Shown here one piece after another: positions 1 through 7,219 of a stretch of DNA of 49,658 nucleotides. The DNA is from Prevotellaceae bacterium UBA4336. Lineage in GTDB: Bacteria; Bacteroidota; Bacteroidia; Bacteroidales; Bacteroidaceae. The stretch spans positions 1-49,658 of the forward strand of contig DGTM01000011.1 in the NCBI GenBank assembly GCA_002394305.1. Reading direction: 5' to 3'. The notes beneath the pieces were generated by a model. The model saw only the letters and a program-made list of their open reading frames with translations, had not been told where the DNA came from and made no database searches. How positions within the stretch are numbered: position 1 is the stretch's first letter; every line of letters begins with the position of its first letter. A program made the position numbers and the translations under genes.

Positions 1-163
1 TGTGCCAATTTTGACACACCCTCTTCATGTCATATTATATATAATAATGTATAAGCGTAGGTTAGGAAAGGGCGCTCACTTAACCGCGAACTTGACTATG
101 CCGAGTTCGCTTGCGTTCGGCGAAACCTAAGCATGAATGGGATTCATGCCCGGTGCTTCGCGC
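1..163. other. Intergenic left edge
   Basis: No gene is visible. Positions 1-18 form a near-perfect interrupted palindrome (TGTGCCAA, TT, TTGACACA, one mismatched pair), which could be an operator or the stem of a hairpin belonging to something left of the window. Positions 132-148 are a perfect inverted repeat (CATGAAT, GGG, ATTCATG). Positions 102-121 are rich in CGAA/TTCG and may form a weak hairpin. The functions are unknown. Confidence 0.5.
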
Positions 164-181
164 TCACTTAACCGCGAACTT
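72..181. repeat. Direct repeat of a gene's 3' end
   Basis: The 22 bp at 160-181 cover the last five codons and the stop of the secreted-protein gene ending at 164. They are repeated exactly at 72-93, which is 88 bp further downstream. The DNA between them contains two hairpin-like inverted repeats. This could be the footprint of an insertion that duplicated its target, or of a local tandem duplication. Only the duplication is seen; the mechanism is inference. Confidence 0.75.
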
Positions 182-970
182 TTGTCCCTTTACGACGTAG
201 ATGCCCTGGGGCAGGTTCTTCTTAGCTGCACTGATGCTGGTTCCGGTTGCTACGAGGGTACCCTGTGCGTTGTAGACGTCGACGGTTGCACCAGTCTGTT
301 CCAGCTTCTCGATGCTTGTTGTGATGTCCTCGAGGCTGGTGACGTGCTTGATTTCGAGGGCTGTGGCAGTGTTGGCCTGCTGGTCCCAAGTGAAGCCGCA
401 GCGTGTGGGCAGGAATGCCTTGTCGGCTTCGGTGCGGATTAGGATGCTCTCGAGGACGTAGGTGTCCTGCTGTGCGGGTATGCCGTAGCGGCCTTCCACC
501 TGAAGCGTCTCCCACGAGCTGCCGAAGGTGACGGTGTTGCCGTTGCCGTCCGACTTGCTGATGCTCTTGAGCTCAGTGCTGATGCCGGATGCAGCCTCGG
601 TGTTAGCATGGAGAGTCTGGAAGGTGGGGGAGAAGATGAGGTAGGGTACACCGGCCTCGATGCCCTCGTTGGTGCAGTCGAGGAAGTACATGTTCAGTGT
701 GCTGCCCTCCTGGCTGATTACCTCGAGGCGCTCCACCTGTACGTCCTTGGCAGCTTCCTGCAGCTGTTCGGCGCTGAGGCTCATGGGCAGACAGATGGTG
801 TTGTAGCCTGCGAAGAGGGTGCGGTTGAGCACGACGGGCTGTGTCTGGTTCTGGAGGATCTCCAGGTTCAGCTTTGTGGTACTGGTATAGATGTTCTTAG
901 CCCTGGTCTGAGCAAAGGCGTTGGTGCAGAGGGATGCTGCAGCCACTAAAAGAAGAGTAAAATGTTTCAT
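164..970 (-). CDS. Secreted protein with short C-terminal tail domain
   Basis: This is a 268-residue protein of unknown function. Residues 1-20 form a signal peptide (basic start, hydrophobic core, ending TNAFAQ), so it is exported. The middle holds a segment around residues 50-65 (LFAGYNTICLPMSLS) of the kind found near the C-termini of many large Prevotella surface proteins; a related segment, AGEWSTICLPFAMS, occurs in the protein at 45814-49191. The last 40 residues resemble the short tail of the Por-secretion type (VDVYNAQGTLVATG...LPQGIYVVKG), which in relatives is linked to surface delivery. The gene stands alone, with its own promoter at 1001-1031 and a duplicated 3' end. It may be a cut-down version of the C-terminal part of a larger surface protein. 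Coding status is confident; function is not known. Confidence 0.8.
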   Translation of the reverse strand: MKHFTLLLVAAASLCTNAFAQTRAKNIYTSTTKLNLEILQNQTQPVVLNRTLFAGYNTICLPMSLSAEQLQEAAKDVQVERLEVISQEGSTLNMYFLDCTNEGIEAGVPYLIFSPTFQTLHANTEAASGISTELKSISKSDGNGNTVTFGSSWETLQVEGRYGIPAQQDTYVLESILIRTEADKAFLPTRCGFTWDQQANTATALEIKHVTSLEDITTSIEKLEQTGATVDVYNAQGTLVATGTSISAAKKNLPQGIYVVKGQKFAVK

Positions 971-1000
971 AATACGTAGTTTTTATTGGTTATTCTCCCG

Positions 1001-1031
1001 CAATATTACGACTTTTTTCGCGAACCGCCAA
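1001..1031 (-). promoter_or_regulatory. Bacteroidetes-type promoter
   Basis: On the minus strand TTG (1029-1031) is followed after 20 nt by TAATATTG (1001-1008). This fits the Bacteroidetes -33/-7 pattern with one change in the -7 element. It lies about 30 nt upstream of the start codon at 970. Confidence 0.55.
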
Positions 1032-1112
1032 CTTTCGGCGCGATTTTTTCCATTATTTAACATTGTTTGTGCCGGGAAGCGGTAGTTCGGCAGGAGTAGG
1101 GCTTACCTTTGA

Positions 1113-1268
1113 GGCGTTCGGATTCGCCTGTTTGGCCGGAATTGACCGCCTGTTCGGCCGGATTTGTAATCCGGCTGTGTGGAATATAGGGATTTGGAAT
1201 CCCGCACCGATTGTTGTTTCGCATTTCAAATGCTGATATTCGGTGCTGGCGGATTTCAAATTCGCCAG
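1113..1268. repeat. Series of short palindromes at about 30-bp spacing
   Basis: Four inverted repeats follow one another: 1157-1175 (8-bp arms, TGT loop), 1189-1203 (6-bp arms, TGG loop), 1221-1233 (GCATTT/AAATGC) and 1246-1268 (arms of 11 with one mismatch). Their centres lie 30-31 bp apart and all contain a core like GGATTTnnAATCC. They resemble REP/RAYT-type palindromes, but no associated transposase is present. The rest of the 971-1506 gap holds a 22-bp array and a MITE-like element and no gene. Confidence 0.7.
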
Positions 1269-1286
1269 AACGGGACGCGGCACGCT

Positions 1287-1388
1287 CTTATTTCGGAAGC
1301 GCCCTGTGCTTATTTCGGAAGCGCCCTGCGCTTATTTTGGAAGCGCCCTGTGCTTATTTCGGAAGCGCCTCGTGCTTATTTCAGAGAC
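1287..1388. repeat. 22-bp palindromic repeat array 1
   Basis: Units start at 1287, 1309, 1331, 1353 and 1375 (partial), an exact 22-bp period. Each unit contains CTTATTTCGG or CTTATTTTGG followed by AAGCGC. Read across the joint, every unit gives AAGCGC, a 3-nt loop and G(C/T)GCTT, a 6-bp palindrome with at most one G.T pair, separated by ATTTCGG linkers. The same unit type recurs at 9989-10132 and 30962-31126. Confidence 0.9.
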
Positions 1389-1464
1389 CCCCTCCAAACC
1401 TCCCCGAGGGGAGGCTTCCTTCGCAGCGACTTTCACTCCCCCTCGGGGGAGACGGAGGGGGGTC
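1386..1464. mobile_element. MITE-like inverted-repeat element
   Basis: The ends are imperfect terminal inverted repeats of about 27 bp (1386-1412 and 1438-1464), beginning GACCCCC and ending GGGGGTC. Each arm also contains its own small palindrome (CCCCGAGGGG type). No coding capacity. It abuts the 22-bp array and belongs to the same GC-rich family as the elements at 35040-35166 and 41637-41742. It may also act as a transcription terminator for the minus-strand gene starting at 4125. Confidence 0.7.
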
Positions 1465-1506
1465 GTTTTTGGAAGCGCACGCCGTGTGGGATGCTGCTCC
1501 GTTGCC

Positions 1507-4125
1507 TTAGTTGCGGATGTGTACGTCGCGCTGCGGGAAGGGAATCTCGATGTTGTTTTGGTTCAAGGTGTTGTAGATGGCTTCCTTGATGCGCGAGGTG
1601 AGGGCAATCTTCTCCTCGACGAGCATCCAGACGCAGACCTTGAGGTCGATGCTGCTGTCGCCGAAGTCGCTGAATGCCACGCTGACGGGTATGTTGGTGT
1701 CGGAGACGGGCTGTCCGGCCGCGTTGGTCTCCTGGCAGAGGGGCGTGATGGCGTCGGTGAGGAGCTGGCGCACGCGGGCCACGTCGGTGCCGTAGGCCAC
1801 GCCGATGGGTATCTTGATGAGCTCATAGCGGTGGTTGCGCGTCATGTTCTTGAAGTTCTTGTTGAAGAGTGCGCTGTTGCTGAAGGCGATGACGCTGCCG
1901 TCGGTGGTGGTGATCTGCGTGCTCTGGTAGGTGATGCTCTCCACCTTGCCGGCGATGCCGTCGCACTCGATGTAGTCGCCTACATGGATGCGTCCGGTCA
2001 TGAGGCTGATGCCGTAGAAGAAGTTCTCCAGTATGCTCTGCATGGCGAAGCCGAGACCTGTGGCCAGACCTGCGCCCACGATGCTGATACCATCCTTGGG
2101 CACTCGGAAGATGATGAGCACGATGATGATGTACAGGCCCCAACAGAGGATGCCGAAGACGTTGCGTGCCAGCGTCTTGTTGATGGCCGTGTTGTCGTCG
2201 GAGAGCTGCTTGCGGTAGTGCAGATAGAAGCTTCGCAGGGCATAGTTGGCGAAGCGGAAGACGAAGAAGAGCATTGCGGCTATGCAGACCCAGAAGAGCG
2301 AGATGCGGATGATGTTCGTCTGGTTGACGATGTCGCGCATGAAGATTTTGCGGCAGAGGCTCGTCATCTCGAACACCTCGGCAGCCCAGTAGATGCTCAC
2401 CAGCACGGAGAGGACGGCCAGGATGGGCACGACGGTGCGGCAGAAGAGGTCGTAGAACCACGTCTGCACGATGAACTCGCCGTTCTTGATGCGTCGCATC
2501 AGGGCCTGCCGCTCGTTCTTTGTGCCGGCCTCCATGTTGATGTGCCGCAGCAGATAGCGTTCCTCGTACATGCGCGTCAGGTGGTAGATGAAGGTGATGG
2601 TCATGATGGCAGCCAGCTGGAAGGTCCACCATATCATGATCTGCACGGCAAGGAGCGTGTAGCCCACCCATGCGGCCAGGCACGAGAAGATGAGCGCCGC
2701 CGTGGTGATGTCCGTGTAGAACTTGTCCAGCATGGGCAGGTATTGCCGGTGACGCTTAGCCACTGCGTACTGCCACACGGCGAAGATGAGCAGTATGGGC
2801 GGGAAGATGAGATTGACCAGCGCGTTGGGTATGAGGATGATGCGGAAGAGGATGACGATGAAGGAAAGCACCATGAGCGGCGTGTAGATGATGGCTGCAT
2901 GGCGCATCTGCTCGCCCTTGAGCCGGATGTAGAGGCTCAGGTAGATGGCCTCGAGCAGCCAGGCGATGTTGATGATGAGCCCCGTGCCCATCTGGATGAA
3001 GTTGCGGTCGGAGAAGGTGTGCACCAGCATGACGATGCAGGCGAAGAGGGCGATGCCCACCACGTTGTTGAGCATCGTCATCTTCTCCTTGTAGCTGGGC
3101 CCGCGCCACTTCTTCGGCAGAAGCCAGCGAAGCACGACGTAGCTGATGCCGAGCGAGAGGGCGAGGTAAAGGACCAGGAAGACGCTGATGAAGAGCACCG
3201 TGGCGCCGCGCCACTCGGAGAACTGGCGCTCGTGCCCCTCGAAGGGCTTGTACTTCGTGTCGATGACGGACTTGGCCATCATCACCTGCATGGGCAGCGA
3301 GGCCAGGATGGTGAAGTAGTTGTGCCCGCCGTTGCGGAAGATGTTCTCCTGCAGCAGGCGGTAGCGGCTCTGCGCGTACTCGTCGAGCTCCCTCACCTTG
3401 TCGTGCACGCTCTGGTAGTAGGCGTTCTCGGCCTCGATGCTCTCCAGGAAGTGTGCCAGGTTGTTGCGTATGGTGTCGGCAAACTGCAGGCACTCGTTGC
3501 GGTCGCGCAGCTGCTGGCCCGTCAGGTAGAGCGGCCGCTGGTTCTCCTCCTCTTCCTCGGGAATCTCAGGGCTCTCCTTCTCCATGATGCTGATGGACTC
3601 CTCGTCCATCTTGTTGCGGGCGGTGAGCAGGGAGTCCTGCTTGGCAGCCAGCGAGTCGATGGCCTGGAAGATGATGCTGTCGCTGCTGGTGAGCATGCTG
3701 TCGGCATCCACCACGGGCGGCATGCGCTTCAGCGAGTTGATGAGGTGGTCGGTGCGTTCTATCTCCTGCCGCAGGCGGGCGATGAACTTGTCGTACTGGT
3801 GCATCTTGCTGTTGCCGGCGGCCAGGTCGCGCCTCAGGTTGGTGGCCTGCTGGCAGGCGTAGGCCATGTCGAAGGTGTTGTCGATGCTCTGCGAGTAGAG
3901 CATCAGCCCTATCTGCTCGCATTGCTGCATGTACCATACCAGCTGCTTGTGCTGCTGCATGCCCTGCTGCTCGTAGTTCTGCATGAAGGCCTGCTGCTTC
4001 TCGTAGTTGAACTGCAGCTCAGCCCTGAGCACACTCAGCGTGCGGGCCAGGTCCTTCTCCTTCAGGACGGACCCGGCAGGCACGGCAAAGATGAGCAGCA
4101 CGGCTGCAAAGATGAGTTTTTTCAT
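1507..4125 (-). CDS. Large MscS-family mechanosensitive ion channel
   Basis: This is an 872-residue channel protein, far longer than E. coli MscS and similar in plan to MscK/YbiO-type channels. Residues 1-18 are a signal peptide. Residues 20-290 are a periplasmic, largely helical and Gln/Glu-rich region with coiled-coil character. About ten hydrophobic segments follow between 305 and 708. The last, VGAGLATGLGFAMQSILENF (683-702), has the Gly/Ala-rich pore-helix pattern of MscS TM3. Residues 710-872 are the MscS beta and alpha/beta cytoplasmic domains (GRIHVGDYIECDG, then ITTTDGSVIAFSN). The family opens under membrane tension to release solutes in osmotic downshock. It is last in a run with the GH31 and glutaminase-like genes, 90 bp after the GH31 stop. 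The gap is filled by 9-bp repeats, so co-transcription is possible but unproven. Confidence 0.93.
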   Translation of the reverse strand: MKKLIFAAVLLIFAVPAGSVLKEKDLARTLSVLRAELQFNYEKQQAFMQNYEQQGMQQHKQLVWYMQQCEQIGLMLYSQSIDNTFDMAYACQQATNLRRDLAAGNSKMHQYDKFIARLRQEIERTDHLINSLKRMPPVVDADSMLTSSDSIIFQAIDSLAAKQDSLLTARNKMDEESISIMEKESPEIPEEEEENQRPLYLTGQQLRDRNECLQFADTIRNNLAHFLESIEAENAYYQSVHDKVRELDEYAQSRYRLLQENIFRNGGHNYFTILASLPMQVMMAKSVIDTKYKPFEGHERQFSEWRGATVLFISVFLVLYLALSLGISYVVLRWLLPKKWRGPSYKEKMTMLNNVVGIALFACIVMLVHTFSDRNFIQMGTGLIINIAWLLEAIYLSLYIRLKGEQMRHAAIIYTPLMVLSFIVILFRIILIPNALVNLIFPPILLIFAVWQYAVAKRHRQYLPMLDKFYTDITTAALIFSCLAAWVGYTLLAVQIMIWWTFQLAAIMTITFIYHLTRMYEERYLLRHINMEAGTKNERQALMRRIKNGEFIVQTWFYDLFCRTVVPILAVLSVLVSIYWAAEVFEMTSLCRKIFMRDIVNQTNIIRISLFWVCIAAMLFFVFRFANYALRSFYLHYRKQLSDDNTAINKTLARNVFGILCWGLYIIIVLIIFRVPKDGISIVGAGLATGLGFAMQSILENFFYGISLMTGRIHVGDYIECDGIAGKVESITYQSTQITTTDGSVIAFSNSALFNKNFKNMTRNHRYELIKIPIGVAYGTDVARVRQLLTDAITPLCQETNAAGQPVSDTNIPVSVAFSDFGDSSIDLKVCVWMLVEEKIALTSRIKEAIYNTLNQNNIEIPFPQRDVHIRN

Positions 4126-4139
4126 TGCGGGTTGTGGGG

Positions 4140-4215
4140 CTTAGGGGGCTTAGAGGTCCTATGGGGCCTATGGGTCTTATAGGACTTATGGGTCTTATAG
4201 GACTTATAGGCCTTA
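4140..4215. repeat. 9-bp tandem repeat in operon gap
   Basis: The gap between the GH31 gene and the channel gene is built almost wholly from 9-bp units, read on the minus strand as ATARGnCCY (ATAAGTCCT, ATAAGACCC, ATAGGCCCC and variants), at least seven in a row. A second array of the same units fills the gap at 11517-11577. Because 9 is a multiple of 3, the array keeps one reading frame. No function is known. Confidence 0.85.
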
Positions 4216-7209
4216 TTATTGTTGCTTGATGAGCAGCGTCTGCATGTGCATGATGGCGTTGTACTCGTTGTCGTAGTATTCGATGCGGACGCTGTACTGC
4301 TTGCCCTTCTCGACGGGCACGGTGGCGTGGCGCGTCGTCTCGGCGTGGTCGCCCCAGTCGCTGAAGAGCTCCTTGCCGTCGAAGATGAGGCGGTAGGCAT
4401 CGTCGCCCGACATGATGAACACGGCATCGCCCGTCTCGGGAGCGGTGAAGGTGGCCTCGGCCGTCATGCTCCAGTAGTCGGCGGGAATGCCTTCCGCAGG
4501 GCTGCCGCTCAGGAAGAAGTCCATCTTCTCCAGGTGTCCCTTGGCCTTGGCATCGCCCTCAAGCTTCTTGTTCGGGAAGTAGCGGAGGTCGAAGCCTGTG
4601 CCGGCGGCGGTGGCGAACGCTTCGGGCGATACCTCAACCAGCATGTTGTTCTCTTCGCCCACCTGACGCATGAAGCGGTCGAAGTTCTCGTTCTTGCCCA
4701 TCTGCTCGACGAGCACTGCGGGGAGACGCTTGTAGAGGCGGTGGAAGCGGCCGAGCGTCTCGTCCTGCTTCTCGGGATGGTAGGCGAGGCGCAGCGGCGT
4801 GGCCTCCAGGTAGCCGAAGTCCTCGGTGTAGACCATGCCGGCATCGTGCTGCTTGAAGTCCTGCACGCTGTTCTGTATGCGGTGGAACTGTCCCTTCTCG
4901 CCGTCGGCTACGGCGTATTCGGCGGAACCGAATACCACTTCGACGGTGGCACCCTTGGCGCAGTCGATGCTGCCCAGGGCGATGCGGGTCTCCAGGTTCA
5001 GGCCGTCGTAGGAGAAAGCCCCTTCACCGTTTCCCCCCAGGGAGAGTGCTTTGCCGTCGACCTTGACAGCCGTCGGAGCCTTCTGGCAGGGCAGGGCGAT
5101 GGTGAAGTCGCGGCGCTGGGGCATGTCCTTGTAGCTGCCCTTGCGCTGTCCGATGCGAACGGTGAGCTGCTGTCCGCTGCGCTCGTAGGAGAGGGCCGTC
5201 GTGGCGTATTCCTTGACATAGTTCTTGTCCTCGCCGTTGTCTTCGTACAGCGTGAAGTCGCCCTTCTCGGCTCCCGGGAAGACGCGCACGATGACGGGCT
5301 GCTCCGTGCCGCTCAGGTTCTTGACCTTACCATAATAGGGAATGATGCTGCCCGCCTTGACGTAGACGGGGTATTCGTCCATCGAGAACTGGCGCTCCAC
5401 GGTCTGTCCGCCCCGGAGCATCGTGCCGGTCTCATACTCCAGCCACTCCCCTTCGGGCAGCCATGCCTTGACCGTAGCCAGTCCGCTCTCCTTGTTGACG
5501 GGGCTGGTGACGGGTGCGATGAGCATGCGGTCGCCGAACATGTACTGTTCCTTCATTTCGTAGGCCTCCTTAGCCTCGGGGTAGTCGTAGTACATCGGGC
5601 GGCAAAGCGAGATGCCCGTCTCGTAGTCCTGGCGTGCCATGGTGTATATATAGGGTACGAGCGCGTAGCGTCCGTTGATGACGTTTGTGAGGCGGCGCTG
5701 TGTCACCTGGTCGAAGGCCCATGGTTCCTTGTTCAGGCTGGGGTCCTTCGTGCTGTGGCTGCGGATGATGGGCAGGTACTGTCCCATCTGCATGGCGCGT
5801 GTGTAGAGCTCGGGCTCCACGGGTGTGCCGTACTTCTTGCTCTGGTGTCCGCCGATGTCGTGGCTCCAGTAGCCGTAGAGGACGTTGGAGGATGTGCTGT
5901 TGAAGTAGGGCAGGAAGCGCAGGCTTTCCCACGTGATGTAGGAGTCGCCCGAGAAGCCTATCTGGTAGCGGTGGTTGCCGAGGCCGCCCCAACGATGATA
6001 GAGGAGTGGGCGCTTAGTGCCGTTCTGTTCCATGTCGGTGAACCAGATGTAGTTGCACCAGAAGACGTTGTCGAGGTCTTTGAGGCGCTTGTCCTTTGCC
6101 CACTGTTGCCAGTCGAGCCACCAGAAGTCCACGCCTTCGTCGATGTAGGGATGCAGGTAGGTTTCGAAGAGAGCCTTGACGTAGCGTTTGTCGCTGCCTT
6201 GCCACTCCACGGTCTTGCCGTTCTCGATGCCTGCCCTCTGTATGAACTCCTGGTACTTCTTTTCGTAGGGGCGCACGCCGTCGGCGGGGTGGAGGTTCAT
6301 GGTGGTCTTCACGCCCTGCTGGTCAAGGAAGGAGAGGAACTTCTTGTAGTCGGGGAAGAGCCGTTCGTTCCAGTCCCAGCCTGTCCATCCGCCGCCGGCC
6401 TGTTCGCTGATGGGGTGCCAGTCCATGTCGATGACGAGCACGTCGAGGGGGAGGTCAAGGCGCTGGAAGCCGGCGATGAGGTCGCGCAGGTCCTGGTCGG
6501 AGTAGCTCCAGTAGCGGCTCCACCAATAGCCGAAGGTGTAGCGGGGCGGCAGGGGCACCTTTCCGGCGAACTTCGTGAAGCTGCGTAGTGCGCCCTTGTA
6601 GTCGTGTCCGTAGGCCATGAAGTACCAGTCCTGTGCGCCTTCGGCACTCTGTCGTTCGGTGACCCAGTCCCAGTCCTTTGCCCCGTCGAAGAGGTAGCTG
6701 CGGGAGTCGTCGATGAGTGTCCAGCCGTCGGTGGCAAGCAGTCCGTCCTCGAGGGGCATCTCCGTCTTGGGGTTGCTGTACTGGAACATGTTGCCGTCGT
6801 AGCCGTCCAGTGTGCGGTAGGTTCCCTTGAGGTTGCCCTTCTGCTCGGTGCCGGGCGTCCAGGTGAAGGATGTGCCGAGGCCTTTTGCCGATGTGATGCT
6901 GAGGTTCTGTGCGCTGAGGGGAGCGTCGCCTTTCTTATAGGTGAGCTTCAGCTTGCTGGTGGTAATGACGACTTTGCTGCCGCCGGTGGTGGCTTTGTGA
7001 GGCACGTCGCCGTATTCGCGGATGACGGCCACGAAGCTCTTGTTGTCGACGAACTTGCCGTCGGGTGCATATTCCAGTCGCAGTGTTCCCTCGTCGATGA
7101 GGGTGAAGCGGACGTGGCTGTCGCGATAGACTTCTTCTGCCTGTGCTGTTTGGGGGGTGGCAGCAGCCATTGCTGCCAGGATGCAGAGGTGGGTGAGTTG
7201 CCGTTTCAT
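4216..7209 (-). CDS. GH31 family alpha-glycosidase with PA14-like C-terminal domain
   Basis: This is a 997-residue exported glycoside hydrolase; residues 1-24 are a signal peptide ending AQA. Residues 25-215 form the N-terminal beta-sandwich. The TIM barrel runs from about 220 to 560, with the nucleophile expected at D366 (DFWWLDWQQW) and the acid/base at D422 (GFSGDSYITW). These are the two Asp positions of family GH31. A DUF5110-like sandwich follows (about 640-730, RVFPGAEKGDFTLYEDNGED). The last 150 residues look like a PA14 carbohydrate-binding domain (GDAVFIMSGDDAYRLIFDG). GH31 members cut alpha-glucosides, alpha-xylosides or alpha-galactosides; the exact substrate cannot be read here. 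Only 10 bp separate it from the upstream glutaminase-family gene, so the two form an operon and probably work in the periplasm on the same glycan or glycoprotein. Confidence 0.93.
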   Translation of the reverse strand: MKRQLTHLCILAAMAAATPQTAQAEEVYRDSHVRFTLIDEGTLRLEYAPDGKFVDNKSFVAVIREYGDVPHKATTGGSKVVITTSKLKLTYKKGDAPLSAQNLSITSAKGLGTSFTWTPGTEQKGNLKGTYRTLDGYDGNMFQYSNPKTEMPLEDGLLATDGWTLIDDSRSYLFDGAKDWDWVTERQSAEGAQDWYFMAYGHDYKGALRSFTKFAGKVPLPPRYTFGYWWSRYWSYSDQDLRDLIAGFQRLDLPLDVLVIDMDWHPISEQAGGGWTGWDWNERLFPDYKKFLSFLDQQGVKTTMNLHPADGVRPYEKKYQEFIQRAGIENGKTVEWQGSDKRYVKALFETYLHPYIDEGVDFWWLDWQQWAKDKRLKDLDNVFWCNYIWFTDMEQNGTKRPLLYHRWGGLGNHRYQIGFSGDSYITWESLRFLPYFNSTSSNVLYGYWSHDIGGHQSKKYGTPVEPELYTRAMQMGQYLPIIRSHSTKDPSLNKEPWAFDQVTQRRLTNVINGRYALVPYIYTMARQDYETGISLCRPMYYDYPEAKEAYEMKEQYMFGDRMLIAPVTSPVNKESGLATVKAWLPEGEWLEYETGTMLRGGQTVERQFSMDEYPVYVKAGSIIPYYGKVKNLSGTEQPVIVRVFPGAEKGDFTLYEDNGEDKNYVKEYATTALSYERSGQQLTVRIGQRKGSYKDMPQRRDFTIALPCQKAPTAVKVDGKALSLGGNGEGAFSYDGLNLETRIALGSIDCAKGATVEVVFGSAEYAVADGEKGQFHRIQNSVQDFKQHDAGMVYTEDFGYLEATPLRLAYHPEKQDETLGRFHRLYKRLPAVLVEQMGKNENFDRFMRQVGEENNMLVEVSPEAFATAAGTGFDLRYFPNKKLEGDAKAKGHLEKMDFFLSGSPAEGIPADYWSMTAEATFTAPETGDAVFIMSGDDAYRLIFDGKELFSDWGDHAETTRHATVPVEKGKQYSVRIEYYDNEYNAIMHMQTLLIKQQ

Positions 7210-7219
7210 ATGTGTGTTG

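Noticed and set aside
1287..1388. CRISPR array
   Set aside because: Units repeat with no unique spacers, the repeat is only about 15 bp of palindrome plus a 7-bp linker, and no cas genes are nearby. The same holds for the other 21-22-bp arrays and the 30-bp palindromes at 1157-1268.
1243..4182. 979-codon open frame antisense to the MscS-family gene
   Set aside because: It is antisense to a clear channel gene, its translation is biased in composition (Asp, Glu, Val, His) as expected from GC-rich complement codons, and it has no family motif.
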